A stretch of DNA of 64,000 nucleotides from assembly GCF_019649055.1 (NCBI RefSeq), contig NW_026570256.1, positions 868,001-932,000 on the forward strand, in the 5' to 3' direction. The position numbers were made by a program, and so were the translations under genes. Under the pieces are notes generated by a model. That model searched no databases. It was given only the letters and a program-made list of their open reading frames with translations, and had not been told where the DNA came from. This DNA comes from Paramacrobiotus metropolitanus (lineage: Eukaryota > Tardigrada > Eutardigrada > Parachela > Macrobiotidae). Position 1 is the first letter of the stretch; each line of letters opens with the position of its first letter. Below are positions 47,618 to 59,463 of this stretch, in pieces.

Positions 47618-48815
47618 TCCAGTAGCGGCAGCCGCTGAACACTCAACGGTCGATTCAAATGCATCCGAAACGAGTAAGCCGGGTTCCGCGGCGGTTGGTC
47701 CACCAGATGGAAACCAGTTGTGTTCTTCAGAAGTGTTGTTCTTACGTTAAGATAGTAACCATCGGTTTTGTTGACAAAAGGGACTAAATATGTAGCTCCG
47801 ATCAAAAACAAGCGTCTTCTGCTGCACGTTGATCATAAAAGGAGCGGACAGTGCCACCGTCCTGTTAAAACCAAGAACCGGTGTTTCAGCAATACATCTA
47901 GCGAAAATGCTATGATATACACAACATATGTATGTACATATAATTAAATTATGTACCACACTAATGTATCTATAATGTAATATGTATGTATCTATAACGG
48001 TATGTATCTATAAGGTACTGTACAAGTATGTATCTATAATGTATGTATCTATAACGGTGTATGTATCCATAAACCGATAATATGTGGCGGAAATGAAATT
48101 CTGCTCCAAAATTGTAGACAGAATCGGTATGCACCACAATGGATACTTTTGCATTGAAAAACTGCCCTTACTCCGAAAAGGTGCCATTCAACCTTGATGT
48201 CACAATTCCCGGTTCGAGTTGGCCTAGATGAATTTCCACCCCATTCAAACCCGCGTCGCTACAGTTCTGTATAACACGTCTTCGTTGAACATTTGCCATT
48301 ACATCCGCCTTCCACTGATTCGTATCGAAGAAGCCGTAAGTAGAATTTGCCAGAAGATAGACATTTACCCACGGTGTTGTAGAAGGCCGTACCGTTGTAT
48401 ACTGTTAAGCCCTTCTCCCGCAGTCGCTGAATCAACTCATCAACGGATGGTGGAACTAATATGGGCACTTCGTGATAGGCTGAGTTGCGAGCGTACAACC
48501 AGGGATACCGCGGTATATTGCGGGAGAAATTCGCGGGTGAGAAAGCATCCGATACAGGCAGCACGAAACGAATCATCATTAGCGGCGTCCTAAAACTTCG
48601 CATAATGTATCCCACCCTGTAATGGTTTGTTAATGGAAGCATTAGCGTTAATTACCCGGTGGTAGAAAAATACGAAGTTCCGTTTTCAATCTGCACGATT
48701 TCGGCATGCGTCGCCTCCCAGTTGCTCCTTTCTGCAACATGCTCACACATTTAAAAGCGTGAACAGAAAAGTCACTGGTTTCTTGGCAGTTTTACCGAGC
48801 GTGGGTAACCAAGCA
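47618..48815. repeat. Duplicated block S2 (copy at 55938-57152)
   Basis: Exon 5 (part) to the end of exon 2 of copy G is repeated in copy H. The first 600 bases or so are nearly identical. Later parts differ by an 8-base indel and scattered changes. Confidence 0.85.
47960..48070. repeat. TATGTATCTATAA-type short tandem repeats in intron 4
   Basis: The motif TGTATCTATAACGG or TGTATCTATAATG recurs about six times. The identical array is present at 56278-56390 in the duplicated block. Confidence 0.85.
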
Positions 48816-49613
48816 TAGGTGAGCGCATCGTGCAGTTCGGATATTGTTCGATTATTGATTTGCAGCATAACCACGTGCTGGCTTACGTACTCCTTCAGTT
48901 CGAGGAACGTTTGAAAACGTTTCATAATAGAGCCAAACTGGGCATCGAACCTTACGCTGCTTAATCCACGTAATAAAAGAAGATCTTCGTAGTACAGTTG
49001 TCTTGCGTGAGTTGCATCCATATTGAGCAGTTTGACCTCCGACTTATTGGCACAAACGGTAGATGTTCCTGGAAGGGTTTCGTTTTCTCCTAAAAAAATG
49101 TTTTGTGCACAGAAGTCATCGTCATACCAAAGGAAGAACCAAAATCTAACAATACCAAAAATCAAAACGACCAAAATATTTACGTCCCGGTTTGGCTGCG
49201 TTTGTTCAACAGCACCGCATTCAGACGACTATTACCGGATGTGGAACTACAAAAATTTATAATCCGTAACTGGTACGTGGTACAGATGCTCACCCAGTTC
49301 GCTGACACGGCCGAATATTGTGCTGTTAGGAGTGGATGTGCAATCTCGTTGGCAATTTCGATGTGGTTCGAGGAGGCGGCCGGCTTAGCCGCCCAAAGGT
49401 AAAGAAGAAACAGTAGTGTTGTGGACTTTGGTAAACCATGAACACGGATTAACAGCTTTAATGTGTTTTCCATGTTCAACAGATCAATGTAATTTTCACG
49501 TTGCCGGGATAGTAGATTAGCAGACTACGAAAGATGACTAATTTTGCTTTCTTATATATGTCCTTCAGCTTGCGCCAGTTCCGCCCGAAGGAATATCCGT
49601 TACGTTGTGTGAA

Positions 49614-49740
49614 TTCCGGTTATCCCGGTGCTTAATATCTGAGTAATGCGCTTTACTCTGTTTAGACCAAATCGTTTGCAGCACCGGCAAATGTTTGTTA
49701 GTCACTATGGTAGGAAGCTCTTCGAGGCATTTCCGGAATC
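49614..49740 (-). promoter_or_regulatory. Shared upstream boxes of copy G
   Basis: TTCCGGTTAT at 49614-49623 and TTCCGGAATC at 49731-49740, about 141 and 258 bp before the ATG. They lie in the same order and spacing as in copies D, E and I. Confidence 0.55.
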
Positions 49741-50195
49741 GAATCGCTTCATACCTGTTCAGCATGAGCTTTGCTATCGCTATCAGCTAATACTGTTTTC
49801 GGAATCCTGATCTTTTGCTGGTGCATGCATGATACGAGTATTAGCCCCAACCTCTTCTCAGGCGCAGAAAATTCATTATAATATCGTTAATTTCCCTTTC
49901 ACACCCCGATGCTTCTTGTTATTTGTGCATTAATTAGCTACATGACATAATTTTATATCGATAACAGCGTGCATGCACTCGCTCAGCGAATGTGTAGTCA
50001 TGTATTCACCCTAGAAAATTCTTTTTGACACAATCGCCAAAAGAACAGGAGTCAAGTAAAACAGCAAAACGCTAAAATATTAATTTATTACGGCAGGTTG
50101 TGAAAAAAACGAGGAGAGAATGATTTCGATTTCAAATTTGATCTTTTTCATTCCTTTTTATTTTTTGCTGATTGGTTTTGAACTTTTTAATAAGC

Positions 50196-50650
50196 TTAGC
50201 GGAACGCTTGCGCCGTAACTGTCGGTGTCTGGACAATTTTAGGCTCTGCAACATTTTGCAAGGAACGGTTTAATTCACTAAATGACGGATAACGCCACAG
50301 GTTCCAATACAGCCCGTTCTTCATTTTCGGATATGACAGGGCAAAACTGAACTTGGTAGCATAGCGTCTGTGAACAGAAAGCAGATAAATTTAATTATGA
50401 AAAATGGCTGAATAATGCATAATGCAGTGTACGCACTTAAACAACGTGCGGAGAAAAATTGGCAGATTATCTGGGGTGATCGTTTATGTTTTCGTCGTGC
50501 GGATAAGCATGCTCATCCTTCCGTAGTACGTAAACTGTCATCGCGATCCGTCAAGGTGATGGTTAACGTGATATTATCCATTGCAACGGAGTTCACGAAG
50601 GCGAAAGCCTGCTGTATTGCCTCCAGGACTTTACTGGAAGTGGGCGTCTG
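50196..50650 (-). pseudogene. Orphan exons 7-8 of the secreted family
   Basis: An exon 7 (about 50650-50527, KVLEAIQQAFAFVNS and DNITLTITL) and an exon 8 (about 50368-50196, FSFALSYPKMKNGLYWNLWRYP) occur without exons 1-6. The exon 7 donor reads GGATGAGC where the other copies have GG followed by GTAAGT or similar, so the splice site is lost. About 300 bp upstream the family promoter block is present (50966-51110), so the interior was deleted. Confidence 0.75.
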
Positions 50651-50965
50651 CGAAATACAGTAACCCAGAAACTTGCCGGGATCAGTGAATCACAGCCCGC
50701 AAAAAATTTACACCTTGGTGGCTATATCTTATGGGCCATGGTCCGCCACGAGGATCAATCGTTCTAGTATATTATCCATGTTGTAGACATCGAAATAATG
50801 TAATAATCGCGTTACCGATACATCAGCAAGTCAGAACCAGTACCTAGTACATCAGCCGGTACATTAACAAGCCATGATTTTTTGTATATTACGGAAATAT
50901 GTATTCATTCAGCTTATTCCATAGAGGCATAGACTCTAAAAGAAATGACAATTATTCACATCGAG

Positions 50966-51110
50966 TTCCGGTTATCTCGGTGCTATACAGTAAGAGTATT
51001 CAGGTTTTGGTGCCTGTACGGTGGGACTTGCTCTGTTTCATTGGATTCGGTTGCATCAGTGGGGAACAACTCAACCACAGTTGCGAGAAACGCTGTTAAG
51101 CATCTGAGCG
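50966..51110 (-). promoter_or_regulatory. Remnant of the family promoter block
   Basis: TTCCGGTTATCTCGGTGCT, then a TTGCTCTGTTTC region and AACTCAACCACAGTTGCGAG, align with the upstream regions of copies E and G. No signal exon follows. Confidence 0.5.
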
Positions 51111-52075
51111 CCCTATTCAAGCGCTGTATTCTCTCCCACGGCGCGAAAAGATTTCAAGAATGGTTCGTGCTTTTCTTCTGCGGTGCGTCGGTATATAGAA
51201 AATAAGATGAGACACCATGCACCGCTGCGAAAATCTTCAATCAGACTTGGTTAACATGACAGTCTAATCACTATTATGACTATTGTCATTTGGCAGGTTT
51301 GATTCTACTCGTAGCTGCCCGCAGCTTATTGACAGCAACAGCATGTCAATCAATTTTCCGTATGCGGCGCGCAACTTTGCGCAGCTCTCAGTATCTGTAC
51401 CAAGCAACATCTATGTAGACGTATCGCAAGAAAAGAATGCGGAAAAGAAAACGAGAAGCATCGTGAGCTTTATCCTTCTGGTTTTAATCCATCATGTTAT
51501 CGCGCACCTCGCAATTCTAGTTTGAACTTCGATTCGTCGTCGATTACGATTCATGTTTATATTGTAAATAACCAAAAGTATCCTTCGGTTCTGCCGTTGT
51601 GGAAGAAACTTTAAAATAAGTACGTAAACGACGAAGCTAATTTACAGGGAGCAAAAGTGAGTGAGTGAGCTAAAGTGAGCAATTTAAAAGTTTTGTTACG
51701 GTTTCCTGTGTGTTATAAATTTCAATATTATCTCGCATTTTATTGGTTAATGGGATGCGGCGGAAACTGAACTGCCTTGAAGAGAATTCTAATTTTTTTG
51801 CGGGACGACGAGGATCACCATTAAAAAATCTGAGATTAAGATAACTATTTATTTATCTCCAGTAAATGGTATACGCCCGTGCAACGGACGGGCGTAATAA
51901 AGTGCAGAGAAGCCCATTAACAGAATTCGCAGAACTACATGGCTGAAAAGAGCCTTAAAAAACTATTATTGTGGTTCCAGTTTCCAAACTGGTTAACCAA
52001 GTTAAATACTATTGATTCGCATTACAGAATTTTTATTCAAATACACTTTCATCTTAGCGCAGATACGCGCTGTTT
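51111..52075. other. Intergenic region
   Basis: A frame at 51283-51525 (+) encodes 80 aa with a hydrophobic tail (SIVSFILLVLIHHVIAHLAI). It is preceded by a possible acceptor, but no other exon could be linked. Otherwise nothing is seen. Confidence 0.3.
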
Positions 52076-53845
52076 TTATAAGAAACGCTGTGGTATCTTC
52101 AAACTGCGTGACAGATCCGTTATGGTGTTACGCTTGCGGGCATAACAAAAACACGTGGTCTCGCACTCGGCGCCGGTCCCTTCCAGACCCTCCACTTCCA
52201 CATTGCAAATCCCGTATTCCACTTCCAATTCGTAGCAGTTGGACCATTGGTCTATAAAGCGTGTCATCGTTACTCCGAATGTTGTACATCCGGATCAGTT
52301 AGTGGTCGATAAAAAACCTACCTGGTCGCGCCGTATCACAATCCGATACCGGTGAAGGCGGACACTGGCATTCCGCGGGGCACTGCACCTGACCGACTGA
52401 TGCGGTGGTGGGCGGAGGGCGTGCCGTAGTCGCCGAGGCTGATTTACCTTAGCATGAAAGCTAAGGTTAGTCGGCGAATGAACACTGTACAGATAATGCA
52501 TGTGCCCTTACTGCATAAATTGTTGTCGCAGGTATTCCAACCGGCAGGACAGGCGCTACACGGTGCTCCACTGCGGTACGGCTTCTGTAGTCCGTTACCG
52601 TCTTGCATATTGCCCCTGTCAAAGCTCATGAATACCCTTAACGGAAAATTGGTTTTTAGCGCAGTTTTGTTATTGCACTCACGGAGGACAGTAATTGCAG
52701 ACGTAGTAATGCCACGAGCTGCTTCCGAAGGGACTGGTATTTCCCGGGCACAATTTATAGCCGCAACCCACTTGATACGTTTCGCCCCAGATCATCTGTC
52801 AATAATGTGTGTAAAATTTCTACAGTACTCGTATCGAAATTATAAGCAGACCCTTTTGAGTCTGCAGTGTACTGTTGTTCTTACCGCTGTCCAGTGACCA
52901 ACCGGTTTCGGATCCCACCAACCGGTGGCCATACTTGTCTGGCCTGGCCAGACGTATAATTGTCTGGCCAAACGTATAATCATGTCGCTCATCCGCCCAC
53001 GGATCAATAGCGTCGTTGGCCCAGGACGCCGCGGTACCTGCGCTGGCAGCCAGATTCTCGCCACAGCCCTACAGTGACAACGTAACAAGAATGAGGAAGC
53101 GGTGACATGCACCATCCTAAAAGTTTCCAGTATTTAAAAACTGTGCCATTTCTTAAATAAATATAATATGCCACTGTGAGGATGTCCGTCTAACAATTCA
53201 GTCATGCACTACGATTGCTGTTATCAGGCATTCTTAGACGGATTTCTTAAAACCTCCATTATGAAAATGCGGCATTATGCCGCAAGGTTTCAGTAGTGAG
53301 TCTAGTGGCTGGCCATGGTGCATACAGATAGGCATTTAAGAAAAATAATTAACACTATTATTACCGATGCGCTCAAGTGGTTTCTTAACTGACCGGTCGA
53401 TGAGAACTGGGACTATGCTCGTAGTTGCAGCCCTTGGCCCAGGTCTGCGCCATCTGGGCCACAGCGGCGCTCCACTCCAGTTTGCGCATATTGGCTGCCG
53501 ACGGTGAAACCGAGGAGCGGTAGGCATTATGCCGGTCGACAATGTCTTTCTGTACAGCGGGCGTCGCTGTGTTCACTTGTGCGGAGGCGTGAAGAACTGA
53601 AAAAACAGCAGGTTGCAGTGGCATGCAGTAACAAATGCAACACTTAAATAAATCAACACAACGCTCTGCATATGCCAAGAAGAATACAAACGCAGATTCT
53701 CTTCAAAAATTAATGTTGTCGCTGTGCGAGCTTCACAAGGTTGTTGTACGCAATGCCAATATGTAGTGCTAGAACGCATAAACGGGGGCGACATACCTGA
53801 GAAACCGCTCAAGGTCAGAACTATTACTGCCGTTATGCCCATCAT
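52076..53845 (-). pseudogene. Cysteine-rich secretory protein (CRISP/CAP) gene with a frame break in exon 3
   Basis: Seven exons: 53845-53797, 53596-53394, 53068-52885, 52795-52683, 52615-52512, 52447-52322, 52251-52076. The signal is MMGITAVIVLTLSGFS. The CAP domain shows IVDRHNAYRSS and MRKLEWSAAVAQMAQTWA with CNYEHS (exon 2), CGENLAAS and WADERHDY (exon 3), GHWTA (end of exon 3) and MIWGETYQVGCGYKLC (exon 4). Hinge and Cys-rich parts follow (CSACPAGWNTCDNNLC; CETTCFC). CAP proteins are secreted and often bind sterols or act in immunity or venoms; the role here is unknown. In exon 3 a 25-base net insertion (a local repeat of ATTATACGT plus TGGCCAG, about 52935-52982) puts GHWTA out of frame; without it every exon joins in phase. 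Confidence 0.75.
52733..53712. repeat. Duplicated block S3 (copy at 63027-63994)
   Basis: CRISP exons 2-4 and flanks recur almost identically at the right end of the window, with a few 1-2-base indels. Confidence 0.9.
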
Positions 53846-55937
53846 CGTGGAAAGCCGAGCAAAAGAAAATTCGCAATCGAAAAAAATTAAAACTATGAAT
53901 TTTACAAGTGCGTAGCTGTGCTTCGCGTTATTGTTATATATAGTTAGAATCGCATAATTTTTGTAGGGCATCAAGGTTAGGCCAGTTAGCAGCCTGGGAA
54001 CAGTCGTGAATGATGGAAAGCGGTTACGCGATGGTTCTGACAATGGACACCGATAAAGCACCGATAACGAACCGAACCTCTTATTTAACAACTCGGCTGC
54101 TGTTTGCGATGACAACTGGCAACACGACAGCCCGCTTTGCTATCAAATCAACCATAGAAATGCACCGCTTCTTATCAAGGTACGCACAATGCAGTGAACG
54201 TATACACATTTCCAGGTGCGCCACAGCAATTACACAAGCATTATTCGCAATTTTGCTGCAAACGCCAGACACTGCAACCGCACTGAAGTACTTCCATGTA
54301 CATAAATATTAGTATTGACTATTTATAGTAAATATAGTAAATAATACAGATCGATGGTGTCCAGCAGAGGAAGAATTCAAGACAGTGGTCCGGTACTGTA
54401 CTGAACTGGCTGCTTTCAGGCAGCCTGTTTACGGGTAATATAAAACTAATAGTAAAATCATGAAATTCCCTTTTATTCTAGAATCTAGCCTATAATTTTC
54501 AGTTCCTATAATTTTTCAGTTCCTAAAGTTCCTATAAAAATCTTGCCAAAAGTAGCCTGGCGTAATCTACAGCATGGTTCAATTCAAAACACTCATGCAG
54601 TCATGGTGCGCATTTTGCTAGCCTGCCATTTTTAAAATTTTTAAAATTACCGAAATAAACCACAAAGAAGGCCTCACAGGAAGTTGACAACTCAAGCATC
54701 GGATCAAAGTACTGTACATGCCCTTCCGCTCGATCATCAGAGCCTAAAAGTAAAACGTTGGACTGCGCAGTTTTAACAAGCTTTGCACACTATGAAAAAG
54801 TCACGTATAGAGTATCTGTATGTCGGTATTCGTACTGTTTGCACTAGGATAAACAATTGTGTAGCATTTTTAAGCGGTCAGATGTAAAGCTTAAATTCCG
54901 TCTTGCAGATAAATTTTCGACTTAAAGGTTTGTTAAATTAATGTTTGCTAAAACGCGTTTTTTTAAAAATGTGTCACGAATTAGGGATTGCATATGACGT
55001 TTACCGAGTTTACTCAGTTAATGCCATAACTCATATGCAATCTCTGATTCGTGCATGGACACATTTTCAAAAAACGCGTAGAGAGAAAGAGCAACATAGA
55101 ACAACAAGAGACAACCGGAGGCAACATCATAGCGCAACTGATTCAACCAACAGCACAATAGCTAATAAATGTTGGTGGTTTTTACAGCGTAGTCACTGAG
55201 TGATCACTGCTCTAACAAACTTTCGATCAAGGTCATCTCTTCACGGCAGCGATGTTATTGCATTCTTAATGACGGTTTCCAGGATAAGTCTTAAATACCA
55301 GCTTTATCAAGTTTTAATGCAAAATCAGTACAAAACTTGCTCAGCAAAAGGTTTATTTGACTTTACTTTTGCCGTTATCAAATAAATAACATAATAAATG
55401 TTAATACGCTACGAAGACTTGCACAACTTTTAGTAAGTACTGCAACTTAACATAAGAACAAATTCAAACGGTGAAATGTCGTCGTTTCTTTGCAAACAGA
55501 AACGATAAATGGGACACTGAACTATGTTAATTGGAAACTGGGATCGCAACTGTCCAAGTGCGGACAAGTTTAACTTCTGCAACACTCTGCAACAAGCCGT
55601 TTAGTTCATCGTAGGATGGATAGCGCCACAATTTCCAATACAATCCGCTCTTCATTTTCGGGTACGACAGAGCGAAACTTAACTTGAAAGCGTCGCGCCT
55701 ATAAGTGGAGCAAACATGAGTGAAGTATGTGAGACTAACTGGTAACCACGGAAAAATGCGCTTTGGAATAGCACCACTGAGCACCGCTTTGGTAATTTTA
55801 TGCTTTTCCTGTGGAAATGTCATTGAATAAACTTACCCTATGGTCGTTCGTAAACTGTCATCGCGATCCGTTAAAGAAATGGTAAGAACGATATTATCCA
55901 TTGTCACGGGGTTTGCAATGGCAAAAGCTTGCTGTAC
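53617..55937. repeat. Duplicated block S1 (copy at 57153-59463)
   Basis: About 2.3 kb containing CRISP exon 1, intergenic DNA and family exons 8 and part of 7. It is near-identical to the copy; the differences are mostly 1-2-base indels in runs. Confidence 0.9.
54116..55526. other. Non-coding part of block S1 with a foldback repeat
   Basis: No supported gene. An imperfect inverted repeat with roughly 50-base arms lies at 54950-55000 and 55028-55083 (ACGCGTTTTTT outside, GATTGCATATGA inside). It recurs at about 58476-58608. Confidence 0.65.
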
Positions 55938-57152
55938 GGCAGTAGCGGCAGCCGCTGAACACTCAACGGTCGATTCAAATGCATCCGAAACGAGTAAGCC
56001 GGGTTCCGCGGCGGTTGGTCCACCAGATGGAAACCAGTTGTGTTCTTCAGAAGTGTTGTTCTTACGTTAAGATAGTAACCATCGGTTTTGTTGACAAAAG
56101 GGACTAAATATGTAGCTCCGATCAAAAACAAGCGTCTTCTGCTGCACGTTGATCATAAAAGGAGCGGACAGTGCCACCGTCCTGTTAAAACCAAGAACCG
56201 GTGTTTCAGCAATACATCTAGCGAAAATGCTATGATATACACAACATATGTATGTACATATAATTAAATTATGTACCACACTAATGTATCTATAATGTAA
56301 TATGTATGTATCTATAACGGTATGTATCTATAAGGTACTGTACAAGTATGTATCTATAATGTATGTATCTATAACGGTGTATGTATCCATAAACCGATAA
56401 TATGTGGCGGAAATGAAATTCTGCTCCAAAATTGTAGACAGAATCGGTATGCACCACAATGGATACTTTTGCATTGAAAAACTGCCCTTACTCCGAAAAG
56501 GTGCCATTCAACCTTGATGTCACAATTCCCGGTTCGAGTTGGCCTAGATGAATTTCCACCCCATTCAAACCCGCGTCGCTACAGTTCTGTATAACACGTC
56601 TTCGTTGAACATTTGCCATTACATCCGCCTTCCACTGATTCGCATCGAAGAAGCCGTAAGTAGAATTTGCCAGAAGATAGACATCATCCAGTATACCCAC
56701 GGTGTTGTAGAAGGCCGTACCGTTGTATACTGTTAAGCCCTTCTCCCGCAGTCGCTGAATCAACTCATCAACGGATGGTGGAACTAAATTGGGCAGTTCG
56801 TGATAGGATGAGTTGCGAGCGTACAACCAGGGATACCGCGGTATATTACGGGAGAAATTCGCGGGTGAGAAAGCATCCGATACAGGCAACATGTAACGAA
56901 TCATCATTAGCGGCGTCCTAAAAATTCGAATAAGCCATAATGTACGTATCCTACCTGGTAATTGTTTGTTAATGGAAGCATTAGCGTTAATTACCCGGTG
57001 GTAGAAAAATACCAAGTTCCGTTTTCAATCTGCACGATTTCGGCATGCGTCGCCTCCCAGTTACTCCTTTCTGCAACATGCTCACACATTTAAAAGCGTG
57101 AACAGAAGAGTCACTGGCTTCGTGGCAATCTCACCGAGCGTGGGTAACCAAG
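55527..57152 (-). pseudogene. Family copy H: mosaic gene copy
   Basis: Reading 5' to 3', the copy starts abruptly at the end of exon 2 (57152, joined to CRISP intron sequence), has exon 3 (about 57070-57005), exon 4 (about 56920-56500; full, with FFDANQWKADVMANVQ and GVEIHLGQLEPGIVTSR), and exon 5 to about 55938 (SVQRLPLL). There it jumps into the middle of exon 7 (55937) and continues with exon 8 (about 55695-55527). Exon 1, exon 6 and parts of exons 2, 5 and 7 are missing. It cannot encode a normal family protein. Confidence 0.75.
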
Positions 57153-59463
57153 CATAGTGGCATGCAGTAACAAATGCAACACTTAAATAAATCAACACAA
57201 CGCTCTGCATATGCCAAGAAGAATACAAACGCAGATTCTCTTCAAAATTAATGTTGTCGCTGTGCGATTCACAAGGTTGTTGTACGCAATGCCAATATGT
57301 AGTGCTAGAACGCATAAACGGGGCGACATACCTGAGAAACCGCTCAAGGTCAGAACTATTACTGCCGTTATGCCCATCATCGTGGAAAGCCGAGCAAAAG
57401 AAAATTCGCAATCGAAAAAATTAAAACTATGAATTTTACAAGTGCGTAGCTGTGCTTCGCGTTATTGTTATATATAGTTAGAATCGCATAATTTTTGTAG
57501 GGCATCAAGGTTAGGCCAGTTAGCAGCCTGGGAACAGTCGTGAATGATGGAAAGCGGTTACGCGATGGTTCTGACAATGGACACCGATAAAGCACCGATA
57601 ACGAACCGAACCTCTTATTTAACAACTCGGCTGCTGTTTGCGATGACAACTGGCAACACGACAGCCCGCTTTGCTATCAAATCAACCATAGAAATGCACC
57701 GCTTCTTATCAAGGTACGCACAATGCAGTGAACGTATACACATTTCCAGGTGCGCCACAGCAATTACACAAGCATTATTCGCAATTTTGCTGCAAACGCC
57801 AGACACTGCAACCGCACTGAAGTACTTCCATGTACATAAATATTAGTATTGACTATTTATAGTAAATATAGTAAATAATACAGATCGTGGTGTCAGCAGG
57901 GAAAATTCAAGACAGTGGTCCGGTACTGTACTGAACTGGCTGCTTTCAGGCAGCCTGTTTACGAGTAATATAAAACTAATAGTAAAATCATGAAATTCCC
58001 TTTTATTCTAGAATCTAGCCTATAATTTTCAGTTCCTATAATTTTTCAGTTCCTAAAGTTCCTATAAAAATCTTGCCAAAAGTAGCCTGGCGTAATCTAC
58101 AGCATGGTTCAATTCAAAACACTCATGCAGTCATGGTGCGCATTTTGCTAGCCTGCCATTTTTAAAATTTTTAAAATTACCGAAATAAACCACAAAGAAG
58201 GCCTCACAGGAAGTTGACAACTCAAGCATCGGATCAAAGTACTGTACATGCCCTTCCGCTCGATCATCAGAGCCTAAAAGTAAAACGTTGGACTGCGCAG
58301 TTTTAACAAGCTTTGCACACTATGAAAAAGTCACGTATAGAGTATCTGTATGTCGGTATTCGTACTGTTTGCACTAGGATAAACAATTGTGTAGCATTTT
58401 AAGCGGTCAGATGTAAAGCTTAAATTCCGTCTTGCAGATAAATTTTCGACTTAAAGGTTTGTTAAATTAATGTTTGCTAAAACGCGTTTTTTTTAAATGT
58501 GTCACGAATTAGGGATTGCATATGACGTTTACCGAGTTTACTCAGTTAATGCCATAACTCATATGCAATCTCTGATTCGTGCATGGACATTTTCAAAAAA
58601 CGCGTAGAGAAAGAGCAACATAGAACAACAAGAGACAACCGGAGGCAACATCATAGCGCAACTGATTCAACCAACAGCACAATAGCTAATAAATGTTGGT
58701 GGTTTTACAGCGTAGTCACTGAGTGATCACTGCTCTAACAAACTTTCGATCAAGGTCATCTCTTCACGGCAGCGATGTTATTGCATTCTTAATGACGGTT
58801 TCCAGGATAAGTCTTAAATACCAGCTTTATCAAGTTTTAATGCAAAATCAGTACAAAACTTGCTCAGCAAAAGGTTTATTTGACTTTACTTTTGCCGTTA
58901 TCAAATAAATAACATAATAAATGTTAATACGCTACGAAGACTTGCACAACTTTTAGTAAGTACTGCAACTTAACATAAGAACAAATTCAAACGGTGAAAT
59001 GTCGTCGTTTCTTTGCAAACAGAAACGATAAATGGGACACTGAACTATGTTAATTGGAAACTGGGATCGCAACTGTCCAAGTGCGGACAAGTTTAACTTC
59101 TGCAACACTCTGCAACAAGCCGTTTAGTTCATCGTAGGATGGATAGCGCCACAATTTCCAATACAATCCGCTCTTCATTTTCGGGTACGACAGAGCGAAA
59201 CTTAACTTGAAAGCGTCGCGCCTATAAGTGGAGCAAACATGAGTGAAGTATGTGAGACTAACTGGTAACCACGGAAAAATGCGCTTTGGAATAGCACCAC
59301 TGAGCACCGCTTTGGTAATTTTATGCTTTTCCTGTGGAAATGTCATTGAATAAACTTACCCTATGGTCGTTCGTAAACTGTCATCGCGATCCGTTAAAGA
59401 AATGGTAAGAACGATATTATCCATTGTCACGGGGTTTGCAATGGCAAAAGCTTGCTGTACGGC
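57153..59463. repeat. Duplicated block S1, second copy
   Basis: Includes an orphan CRISP exon 1 (signal peptide exon at about 57380-57332, with its GTATGT donor) that has no CAP exons behind it, and exons 7-8 of family copy I. Confidence 0.9.

Larger units (their letters stand above)
46515..49473 (-). pseudogene. Family copy G: secreted SEA-like-repeat protein with frame disruptions
   Basis: All eight exons are present: signal exon (start MENTLKLLIRVHG at 49473; MN lies two codons upstream), exon 2 (about 49095-48797), exon 3 (about 48735-48660), exon 4 (about 48600-48180), exon 5 (about 47870-47570), exon 6 (about 47517-47110), exon 7 (about 46965-46842) and exon 8 (about 46695-46515, ending WTVALTLPASS). 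Compared with copy H, exon 4 lacks 8 bases near 48365, which shifts the frame after GTAFYNTVG. In exon 5 the frames for INVQQKTLVF and NKTDGYYLN differ by one. Exon 6 (LWGFDPNGWTVNFFVML) and exons 7-8 are open. These may be real lesions or consensus errors, so the copy may still be functional. Confidence 0.65.

Noticed and set aside
53573-54115. 180-aa continuous minus-strand ORF at the CRISP 5' end
   Set aside because: Only the short MMGITAVIVLTLSGFS part is used as a signal exon; the rest runs through promoter and intron sequence.
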